DNA of 64,000 bases from Tomocerus qinae. Lineage: Eukaryota > Arthropoda > Collembola > Entomobryomorpha > Tomoceridae. This document shows positions 27,401 through 37,964 of this stretch, in pieces. The notes under the pieces were generated by a model. The model was not told the origin of the DNA. It saw only the letters and a program-made list of their open reading frames with translations, and ran no database searches. A program made the translations under genes and the position numbers. The stretch lies in the NCBI GenBank assembly GCA_020055645.1, contig CM034547.1:15780513-15844512 (forward strand), given 5' to 3'. Each line of letters starts with the position of its first letter. The stretch's first letter is position 1.

Positions 27401-30400
27401 ATTTATGTCTTGCGGAATTCTCCATGTTTACAAACAGCAACAGAGACATATTACTTACATGCCTTATATGTAAAATAGAAGCATCCAGAATAGGAACATG
27501 TACAAATGTTGTATCGCAAATTTTCAACTATTCAAACTGAAGTAACTTGTTACTCCTTGAACTCGAGTACAATCTCTAGTTATTAGCCAATGGTCCTGAG
27601 GTCTGAGTAACAATGAGCATAGCTACAATATCATCCTAATTGTCATGTCGAAGGTCAATACAATATTGATTAATAATATTTGCTACAGCCCTAGCCAATG
27701 CGTTTGCCATTCCGACCATGTACTACAATAGAAAATCGGGTCAGAACTTTTGTCAATTTTGAACGAAGTACCGAAAATGATTCTAATGTATTTTGATAGT
27801 CAATTGGGTTTTCCAAAAGTCAGGAACACGGACCTTAATATAATAACCTTAGTGAATTACAGATGATTTTTTTGGAATTGTTTTTGCTCCTGTGATGGGT
27901 GGCCTGCTGAAATTCTTTGGAGTGCTAGGTTTCCCTTTAGCTAGGCTCACTAGTAATATACATATTTGTATTATAAGTACTAACTCTGATATCTCTTCCT
28001 ATAAAACCCCAACTTACAATTGAATAATTGTGTGACGAAGATAATGAATTTATGTATCTGATGAACTTCGTGTCAGAACACAACGCAGTCGCTGTAGTAG
28101 TTTAACATGTTTCAACATTTCTCAAGCACAAGTTATTTGGCGAATTTTTATCTGTTATGAAATTCCTGTATGGATGGACTATATGTGAAAATTCCTGTGC
28201 GAGTGCGCAGTCGCTGGACGTTTACCCAATTTTACATATTTAAAGCACATCACTTAATTTTGGTTGCAGCTTGTAATAAATAAGTTACGTGGTTATTGCA
28301 TGTTTCGAGATGGTTTTAATGCATATGTGCGTAGTGTAGACCTGAAGGAAAGATTTCTAATGACTTGACTTTGTATATAGTTATGTATTTATGTATGATA
28401 CATTTCACAAAGCAAATATTTAAAATTATTCAGTTGACAAGCGCTGGTTCCGTAATAAGGATGTTGTTATCAAGACTTGGTATGTACCTTTTTGTCGTGT
28501 CGTGGGTTGCGAAGTATTGTTTTCTCCATTTTCATATAACTATTACTACAATATCTTCCAGGTTTTACCTTTGCCCTACGGATGGAATCTAATAGCAAGT
28601 ATTGCTCAACAACATTGTGTACATAAGGTGCTTCAATTTGAAGTTATGTACGCAGTGAAAGCTCTATAATAGTAATTGTGAACAAGGTGGAAATGGATCA
28701 ACAAAGTAAACGTAACGAAGCATGATGTTAGCTTCAAAGGACAGAGTCGGAAAAGAGCAGAATCTTTTCAGATGTTAGCTTTAAGCTTTATGCGTAAAGG
28801 GACTGATGCTTTATACCGGTAAAACACCTTTTCATCTCAAAAGGATCATGTAAGAAAGCTTGTGTTGAGCAAAATGGAATTTATTTCCCTGTTCGAATGC
28901 TGACCTTTCTCGGATTGGAAAATGATGCGAAAATATCACTGAAATTGCCCTCAGTCAATAGTCAGTAAAATACAAAGTAAGAGTTTTTCTGTCGTTAACT
29001 AATCTCCTATTCTCTTATACAAGGTTGTACTGAAAATACTTCCCTATTTGCTATATAGTTCCTAAATCAGTAAACTATATGGCTTAAAATGCCACGTTCA
29101 GTCCCAAAACACTGGCTACATTTAAGTACGACATAGAGATACAAGTACGGAGTATGTTTAATTCAATGATACCACCAAAGCCGGGGGCCACGGTGCAAAA
29201 CCCTTGAATTTTGAACATGGCCATAATGTAAATAAGTTGGGACTTGAGAGTCGGAGAGAACCGTCGATATCTCTTCCTGTTTCCTGAGCTTATCTGGTAT
29301 CTAGTGACTTAGGGTGGTACTTACCAAGTTTGATATCCCAATCCACTTCATAATGCATGCATGAATTACTTTTCACAAAGAACTATTCTAGTAGAAATAA
29401 TTTTGTTTTGCGAATATTTAGCTGTTTGTTATGACTGCATTAAGAGACTTTTCCTGTTCTTTGTGCTTGGAGTTTTTAGTCTGGGTCTCCAGTGCTTATG
29501 ATAAGTTGAAGCAAGCCGTGAACTAGTTAGTGGAGGAAAGCACAAAGGGAAAGCAATGTCTACTCGACTGTGAATCAATATTTAGTCGTATGTTCTTTTA
29601 CCTGTGTTCCTTTCATCGTTCTGCATTTATTTATTACTCTATAGGCAGTTCTCCAACCTGCGTAGTAGAGAAGGGCATTAGGTCGGTCCTTTGCAGTCCG
29701 GTTTTAAGTTACATTTCTCAACTCATTCACTACTACAGAATTGTCTACTGTGCAATCTAAAAGGAAATTAATATGTCCACGAAGGAATTTTCTCGTTTAA
29801 AGTCTCTACAATTACTCTTAAGGTATTCTGGCTGACAAACATTCTGAATTCTCATGTGGGTTAAGAGTCGTTTTTAAAAAGAATGATCCAATTTCACTTA
29901 TGCAGCCTATTGCTACAACTTGCATTGTATATCATGTCGGTCATTGTATTGTTTTGTGTCTCTACACTATAGGCTCTAGTACTCCATGTTTAATATGGTT
30001 TTATGTTTTTAATAAACTAACATTGTGCAAGCGACTAAAATGCTATAAATATGAAATGTTACAGCTTGAAAGAACGAGGACCGAGGAGTAATAAGACCAA
30101 CTTCTAGCACACATAATATCATAATATTATGAAGAGTCGCTTTCAGCACGTCGCAGTTGAACATGTTTGCAACTTGTAGTGTGAAATGCATTTATATGCT
30201 CGCCTTTATTTGCAGAGAGAGTGGAAGAAGTACCTAAGCTCTGTCTATCTGCCCTGGACCTGAACTGCCAGCTGGCGAAATCGTAAACTGAGAACAAAAT
30301 GCTCAAGTGAAAGCTGAAAGAAATAGCTGGAAGAAAGAAAGGTACCTTAAATCAGAATTTATCTCGTAGCAGACAAGGCGAACAGAATAAAGCGCAGACA

Positions 30401-30872
30401 AGGCAAGACTTCAAGCTGCATTCTTCTCACACACTCCCCTCTCCATAACATTATTTGTTTTTATCGGGGATTTAAGCAGCAGAGCAGCGGGGAAAAGAGC
30501 GGAAGAACAAAGATGTTGACTTGAGTGGAATCAACTGAGAGAATCCAATGAGATGATAAATTCTCCTAGTTAAAAATAAAACCTCCTCTACATAACAACT
30601 ACCCAGTTACATAATAATTAAGTTCTTTTAAGAGGATTACTATACTTAACTCCTAAACATGCACATAATATGTTACAAGCAACTCTAATACGATCAATAA
30701 ATGTATTAACTACAACCATATACCAGAATGTCTTCAAACAGACTTGTAAAACAGCCCTTCCTCCAACCGTCACTTAAAAATTCAGAAAATAATTAATTTT
30801 TGCAATGCAATAATGCTTTGCTCACCTTTGGCTTCTTTCAATGCACTCTTCCAAACGACTCTACGCTTCGAC

Positions 30873-30905
30873 GAAAACCTTCTGCATTATGTCACACTTA
30901 GTTAA
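30873..30905 (+). repeat. Direct repeat, copy 1 (33 bp)
   Basis: Matches 31583-31615 at 32 of 33 positions; the only difference is T versus C at base 18. The copies are 710 bp apart (start to start) and the sequence between them is unrelated non-coding DNA. Confidence 0.8.
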
Positions 30906-31582
30906 ATCATGGGTTAAATAAGATGTGTAATGGACATTGATGTTTTCTCATGTTTATTTTAATACATTTAGTGACAGTTAATAAAATGTTTTTGGTTTTG
31001 CCATAATGAGTTACAACATGGACTTGGTTAACAATAAAAATCAAAGTGATGTAGATGTTGCATTGTAAATCTTGAAATTGATGTTAAAAGGTCATTACAA
31101 GTAATAAATAGATACAAGATACAATAGCATGCTTGATAATTTTATAAGTATTAGTATTACATCCCCAGAGAGCAAATGAAAACTGTTGTTGGATAATATC
31201 TGTTTATTATTACGATATACGCCTATTGTATTGGAATAACAGCGAACGGGAAACTCTTTTATAAGTTTAACGGATGCAAATAGGAGTATATCTGCGCTGA
31301 TATGTCTACGTCAACACTATTCAATATTGCTGATAAGTAGTACATAAGGACGAACGAAAACAATTACTTTAGTGTAAATTAAATTGCAGTCTGTAATAAG
31401 TAGGTGTGGAGAGGGGAAGTGGTTGTCCAGATAAATGTTACGATAAGAGAGAACACACCTACGCTATCTTCAATTAAACGATTAATTTCGTACATAGGTA
31501 AGTCTTATCTATCACCGTACTAGACACTATACAGATATTTTCAGTACAATCAAGAACTACTATATCAATATAAATGCCTACT

Positions 31583-31615
31583 GAAAACCTTCTGCATTAC
31601 GTCACACTTAGTTAA
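31583..31615 (+). repeat. Direct repeat, copy 2 (33 bp)
   Basis: Second copy of the repeat at 30873-30905, same orientation. Too long for a usual target-site duplication; probably fragments of one dispersed repeat family. Confidence 0.8.
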
Positions 31616-33733
31616 GTATAATACAGATGCTTATATCTACATAATGACATTATAGTTTAATTAGCTATTTACAAACTTTGCAAGATAAAAGCTTGAATAT
31701 AGTTCCTATGCTAAACAATATTCAAATGATCTAAAGCTTACTCTATGAAAGCATAATAATATTTCTTATCCTATTAATAGTATAGTAGATCTTTTTTGAT
31801 AATTATTTACATCTCACGGTTGAAGGTAAAGGCCTGATACAGTGAAACGTTTGAGAACTTGACATTAAATCTTACGCACAGGTCACAATTGAATGTGAGA
31901 CTAATGCAGGTCAAGAGATGATTACTCAGCTCACAATCAGATTAACTGCAACCGCCATTCCTCTTTATTACCGAGGACTAAATAAAGATCACTAATGGTA
32001 AATGTTTAGGTACAATATTTATAGCGCGCTGTACAGTACATACACATTATGCACAATGCACAAGTTAACATTACACTTATAGAGTATTTACATTATTCTT
32101 AATTAATGCTAATGCTAATTTTCATTCACTGCGGACATTCGTTCACTATACAATGAAACTACTTGACTTTCATTCCTTTCATACAGAAAAATCGTAGGTT
32201 ATGGTAAAATATTGATTAAAATTCGTAAGTTATACTAATTAAAATTCGGATTTTATCATTATGTAATTAAAAAAGGATATGCATACATCATAGTAGAGTA
32301 AGCTAAATAAAACAATGGACAGGATTGGTAACTAATTTAAATTATAGGTTTCACAGAAACTAATAAGTATTAATTAATGCATCTGCGAGTAGATCAATTA
32401 AGTCTCTCTGCTCCTGCTGTGATGTAGAGTGTTACAAATACGTTTTATGTTTTTGCTACAAAACCTTGCATTTGGCATTAGAGCTAAGAACACCTTGAAA
32501 TCCAGACTATATAAATATTCACAACATTAGAGTACCCTTACAAGGTATGCAGAATATACTATTATTACAGTGCTTTGTTATTACGGTTATTAGTGTTGAC
32601 AATTTTACAAGGAGAGTGTAGGTGTAATGCTAGAGGATGAAAACTTTAATTAAGCGAGGCAATAAATCCAAATAACTTGTCACAGTAAGTATCATGTTGG
32701 CCATTGTATTTTGTATTACATTGGAATGTTGTCAGAATGAGAATTTTGTTTTAGTTATGTGATGTATTTATAATTTACAATAGTAAGCATCTCATGAGGA
32801 TTGTATGTACAGTACCTATAATAGTACTTGTACAGTATATGAAACACATTCTCAAACCTACTTTCTATAGATCTGATACTCTAGCTACGTTATTAGTATA
32901 AACTTTTACGCCAGTAAGAGTAATTAAATACTGTACAGTTTTCGAATAGGACAATTTTAAGTAGATGGACTATATATTATAGTATTTATCGTGTTTCCTT
33001 TTTTAAAGAAAATACTTTTGCTTTTCATAGTATATCGTCATATCTTCAATAGCAATGCATAGTACAGTGGCTGAAATAAGGTTCCTGTACCAATTACGTA
33101 TTACTTGAAGTTTACATCTCATGCATTTGAGTTGCATGTGCATTAAAGTGCATTGTAGTTGTTAAGTAAATACAATCGTGGCAAACTAGTGTCCTTCATT
33201 TCTTACTAAATTGATAGGACCTCATTCAATACGGACTAAGTCTTATGTCATCTTTCCACAAACATTGCATTGACAAATGTCATTTTAAGACATTTTTAAG
33301 GAAGTAATACACGAACGAGGCAAAGTAATTATTTACTGTATTACAATTACTGCAATGCAGTGAGTAATAAGCAAGGCAAGAATAGCAAAGGCTAATTATA
33401 AGCTTGTTTACAAGTAAACTAAGCTATCACAAGGATTTACTTTACATATCGTTTGTGATGACATGCTGTTTCTGAAAGATGATAACGGGGTAAAATAAAT
33501 GCAGTTTTCATTGCACATCAGCAATCATATAGCAAGTGCAATCGAATTGAAGATCTTGGATTTTTTAAAATACACGAGTTATGTTCGAGTGCCAAATAAT
33601 CTGTGTAATTACGATGTATAGATGAATTACATTTGTATTGAAGAAAAGGTAGTGGCAGTGAAAAGAATAATTGAAGAGATTGGAGATTGCAGAATGTAGG
33701 AGTTACATCAACTTGACTAGAATAATTCTTCAA

Positions 33734-36700
33734 TCAGTCCCTTTCAAGTTCGAATTGTTCCAACATCTCTGAAAGTTTCCTTGCTAGGGCTTCCGAAGAT
33801 GCACAAATAACTCTCCGACTCATCAAGTCAAGAGGTCCACCTTTAAAAGATGTTTGTATTAGACAGTTCCAAGGTTATTGGGATTGAAAATAACATTTGT
33901 TTATTGTAAATATTGATTACTTTGCTCCCATTCGAACACAAATAGCAAATTAAAATCCTCACATATGCTGAGACTTAAAAACACACTCCACGTCGAAACA
34001 AAAGCAATGTGACAAAAATATCGAAATTTTTAGTATTTTTTTACAATTTACCTAAAAGCAAATTATATCTCAAAAGAGGCTTCTACAGGTGAGAATTTCG
34101 ACACGTAAACTAGGAATATTTATATTTTCTTGTACAAATAAGTATGCATACATTGTAACCTATATTCCTTGGTTCAACTGTAATCACTCAACATGTTTTA
34201 GTCTCGATATTATCCATCACCGAATTTAAGGCGATATTAAATGTTAATATTTAGGGTAACAAAAATACATTACTGTACAGTTAAGCATTAAAATCCATTA
34301 TTTGTGTTTGTGACTCGTTATCGACAAAATTTAATAGTACTGGAAATGGAAAGTGAGCAAGGCAATTTAAACAGTGATAATTTTTAGTGACGGTTAAGAT
34401 AAGTAATGCATTTTACCAGCGGTGTCCATAACACATCCGCCAGCTTCACGAACAAGCAAATCGCCAGCAGCCATGTCCTTTGAATAATCATCATAAGAAT
34501 ATTTAATGATATTCTCATCAACACAAGAGACACAACTCTACTTATACATTTTTGTGCCATTTTTTTACCCATGCATGAAGTCCGAATTCAAAATATGCAT
34601 CAACTCCACCCGAAGCAACAGAGGCCATATTCATTACAGCAGCACCTAGGGCTCTTAGACTGACAAAAATTAAATTTTAAAATAGCTCACTATTCAGATA
34701 CCAATCACATATTAAGACTACTGATGGCCATGGTGAAGCTTTAATTGCTGAAAAAACTCATTTCCATTTCCACATGACAATTTGTTGCAATGACATATTT
34801 ACAGGACATTTCGAAACAGGGGAAAAGGTAAATAGACAAACAAATGCAACTGAAATGGAAAAAAACTCCCAGATCTCCTTCCACATGAAAAGGATTTAGA
34901 AACATTTATTGCATGGTACTTATTAAAAGAAAACCCAACCACCACATGCACTTACTCTCCGACCAAATGGGAAAAAGTTATAAAAAATATTGAGAATTGA
35001 GAACCTCCATAATCTAGAAGACAACCACCAGCCTCTTCTACTATTAATTGACCAGCTGCAATATCCTTTTAAAGTACAGAAAAAATAGTTAGATAATAAG
35101 GAAGAAGAAAACCAAATTATACATTCACGTATAAACATTTCAGTTCCATTGAGTATTATTGTGCACTCATGCTTAAGAAATTACCCAACAATGAAGACCA
35201 AGATGACAAAATGCGTCGGCTGCGCCAGCTGCTACCATGCAAATAGCACAGGCAGCAGTACCGTAAACCCGGACACTGGAGGACCGAAATATTAACACGG
35301 GTTACAATAGTTTGCCAAAAATTATTGCTTAATATGTCATTCATAGACGAGTCTTCAAATTGAGATTGGAAAATCGTTTTTTCAGCGCATTTTGTTTTAC
35401 TTTTACCATCATTTTGATTTTATATTGAAATACATACCCATGACAGGCTCCTATCAACTTCGTAAAATTTTTGATAACAACAGCTACTTTTTCCGGATCT
35501 TGACTGGTACCCGCTTCTGTGCAAATCAGTGCCTTTGACAAATCTATAGTAAATATATCGATTCCATTAATTTATAAACATGCATAGGAACATATTTTTG
35601 TATGTGCATTAATATTTATTTCTGCCCTATACATAACAAATTCTTCTTTTATACTTACCATCCTGACCAGAAACGGATATCGGCTTGCCATTAAGAAAAG
35701 CTCCTTGACCAGCACGGGCAGTGAAAAGCTGTTCCAAAATTGGGTTGTAAATGATGCCAATAACAGCTTTCTTGTCTATCAATAGACCTATTGAAATTGC
35801 TATTAGTGGAAGCCCGTGAACGAAATTCATGGTCCCATCAACTGGATCGATTATCCATGTCGGTGCATCAGTGAGTTCGCATTTTACACCACTTGCCGTT
35901 GTTTCTTCGCCAATGAATCTACGTAAAAAAAAATAATATAGAATGCACATTTGTCAAAGAAATTGCAGAATTTGTCATTGCAAAATCTTTCGACTTAAGA
36001 AAACTACCCCAAACATTAACCAACACTATAGTATATTTATTCAACTATAGTAGCTATAGTTGGTATAAAAAATAGGCTTAATGTTCTAGGAACCGATTTA
36101 TATCATTCTTACACTGCATTACTATAGTTGTAGCGAATCTGAACACCTTTATTTTGATTTGTTAAATTCATGAGCTTAATTTTCATCTCATCATTGGTAC
36201 GATGCCCAAGAATTTGTTCTTCACTGCATTGATACATTACATTTATTACATTGCAAACCATACACAAACAGCCAATTTTCATGTCCAGAAACAGTTGAGT
36301 CAATACAGAGACAGCAATTAAGTCTCAGACTGAAAAACATTAACAACAATAACATGCCCCTACACTACACAGAATACCGATGATGTCACTGCCTTTGCTT
36401 TAACCGCATGTTGGCAAAGCTAATTTAGCAATAGGTACTGATAATTTGCAAGGGACAGACAGACAGGAAGATATAATGCATAGGAGTTTGCATATAGGTC
36501 GTGTAGTAGATCTGTAAATTAGATACCATCTGTATATTTGATATATACGTTGAGTTTTAAACGTTAGTTTTATTTCATCTGTTTTTAATCTTTGTAAAGA
36601 ATACAATTTATCGCTCCATTACTGACAGCCGACAATACACAAGAATGAATTCATGGGAAAGTAAAAAGCTTGAAAAATATTTCTACAATGAAATAAATAC

Positions 36701-37964
36701 ATGAGATTAGAGTATCGTATTTTGTAGCAATATTTTTCTACATGCAAAGCGCAAACTGTCTTGTATAGAATGATATCTAAATCGAAATGGTTTTACGATA
36801 GTTTCAATTTTACAATGGCAATTGTAAAATTCCATTCCATACTCATAAACCAAATAAAAAATGTCGACATCACGTTTTACTATGGTGTGCATTACTATTC
36901 ATTTAAGTTGTTTTCAATGAATTGGCACAATCTACTCATTTAGGCATAAAACATACACATTAATTTGACTTTCATATGTAATGCGATGTTATCGATATAC
37001 ACAAGCATATAATATCTGGAACTGAGCTGTTTATAAGTCCAATGCTAAATAAATGCTTATCTATGCATAATATGTTTGTTTACGCACATATAGGACTTTG
37101 TGAAGTACTTTCTGTGACAGTTAATACACATCACACATGTTCACATGTCATGTACATGCTAGAATGTTATTAGTAAATCTACACATAGGGGCTACTTGAG
37201 ATGCACTATTAAAAACAATCTTACCGATAAGCTGCAGTAAACAACTAAGCTAATGGCCAAAAGGAATTTTCCAATAAACTTTCCAGTGTTCGAAACCTGT
37301 TATTGCGTAAAGATAATTGAGTTATTTACTTGTGATCTGGAAAAGCCTCATGAAGTCCTCCGATAAGAAGTTTCTCAACTTCTTGATCCGTCTCCGTCAC
37401 TAGATCAATGTCACAGGATTTGGTCTGAATATTTTTCTTCTTGGAGATGGCCTCTCGTATTATCTATGAAATATTTGCAACAATGCACAGTTAAGTACGT
37501 ACCTGGTTTGAATGAATATGCCACGAAGAAATTGAAGTAGATATTGTAGCATCCGGTTGTGTTTTTGTGCATTGTACAAAAATGTCCATAATATATGATA
37601 TTACCTGCTGCATAGTGCATAGGCAGCTTGGTCAGGGCCAGTCTACGTTCTATGCAGCAGTTCACAAGAAAATACAGACATAGAAACTAAAGTGCACGCA
37701 CACAGTTCCCACTGCGGTACATGGCACACAACGTGATACACATTTGGCTTCATTTTTAATTTGTACATAATTTTTACACACCTATATATCAATACATACG
37801 TATACTTACAGTGTATGAATGTAAGTAATAGAGATAAATATAATAAATATGATAGTGTAAATTGTATTGCATATTATAAGATGCTTTTAGTTAGGACTGA
37901 CCTTGCCAGAGTCTTGAGTGAGGCGTAGGCAGACTTCATAATATTTGTCCAAGTCATGTTCCAT
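33734..37964 (-). CDS. IMPA1: Inositol monophosphatase, with a duplicated two-exon cassette
   Basis: Hydrolyses inositol monophosphates to myo-inositol in the cytosol (Mg2+-dependent, lithium-sensitive family), feeding phosphoinositide resynthesis. Exons in transcript order: A 37902-37964, B 37330-37463, C 35659-35918, D 35438-35543, then cassette 1 (35185-35275 + 35005-35065) or cassette 2 (34569-34659 + 34417-34477), then the last exon 33734-33840. Either choice gives 822 nt, 273 aa, close to the usual ~277. Visible metal and catalytic residues: Glu70 in GEE, Asp90 and Asp93 in DPVDGT, and Asp219 in W-D-x-A-A-G. The last exon encodes [14 protein letters not shown] and the C-terminal helix. 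The start ([12 protein letters not shown]) is the first Met in phase with exon B. The gene is divergent from the SKIV2L gene about 3 kb away. Family and splicing are clear; the choice of IMPA1 rather than IMPA2 as orthologue is a guess. Confidence 0.92.
34417..34659 (-). other. Phosphatase alternative cassette 2 (exons E2 34569-34659 and F2 34417-34477)
   Basis: E2 (91 nt) encodes [16 protein letters not shown] through [12 protein letters not shown]2 (61 nt) encodes [14 protein letters not shown] through CVMDTAG. The F2 donor GTAAAA joins the last exon at 33840 in phase, giving [13 protein letters not shown]. The Glu213-equivalent is retained, but the Thr of the GTA motif is Ala. If F2 were not spliced, a TAA would follow at 34394-34396. 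Confidence 0.85.
34906..34911 (-). promoter_or_regulatory. Possible intronic polyadenylation signal after cassette 1
   Basis: AATAAA on the minus strand, about 41 nt past the TAA reached when exon F1 is read through. It could end a short phosphatase isoform lacking the LMSRR tail. In A+T-rich DNA an AATAAA by chance is common, so support is modest. Confidence 0.3.
35005..35275 (-). other. Phosphatase alternative cassette 1 (exons E1 35185-35275 and F1 35005-35065)
   Basis: E1 (91 nt, enters in phase 2, ends phase 0) encodes [12 protein letters not shown] through [12 protein letters not shown]1 (61 nt, ends phase 1) encodes [14 protein letters not shown] through CLLDYGG. Lengths and phases equal those of cassette 2, so D-E1-F1-last exon is in frame and reads [13 protein letters not shown]. 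The residue equivalent to human IMPA1 Glu213 is His212 here, while the Gly-Thr-Ala phosphate/inositol contact is kept. The F1 donor is weak beyond GT (gttctc). Read through, F1 ends at a TAA (34952-34954) followed by AATAAA (34906-34911), so a truncated isoform is a second possibility. Confidence 0.8.

Larger units (their letters stand above)
2127..33733. other. Gene-poor stretch of about 31.6 kb
   Basis: No multi-exon gene or recognisable protein domain was found on either strand. Open frames here are short (mostly under 100 codons) and are low-complexity or hydrophobic. They lack plausible splice sites and family motifs. The stretch holds the small repeats listed separately (10329-10385, 18709-18884, 24426-24445, 30873-31615). 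It may be true intergenic DNA, a large intron of a gene with exons outside the window, or a regulatory domain; the sequence alone does not decide. Confidence 0.5.

Noticed and set aside
27285-27473. Open frame GDEKEISKTFQECASAAQ and following
   Set aside because: Reads like soluble protein for about 40 residues but lacks a clear acceptor, donor or neighbouring exon, and no family is recognised.
33148-33161. 14-nt match to the miR-33 seed region (gtgcattgtagttg)
   Set aside because: No convincing complementary arm was found within about 60 nt on either side, so no pre-miRNA hairpin is supported. A match of this length by chance is plausible over 64 kb and many miRNAs.
34923-35138. Frame reading [13 protein letters not shown] downstream of exon F1, resembling the phosphatase C-terminal SRRV motif
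   Set aside because: It is out of frame with F1 and about ten residues too far from the GG. The genuine LMSRRV motif is in the exon at 33734-33840, so this is likely coincidence.
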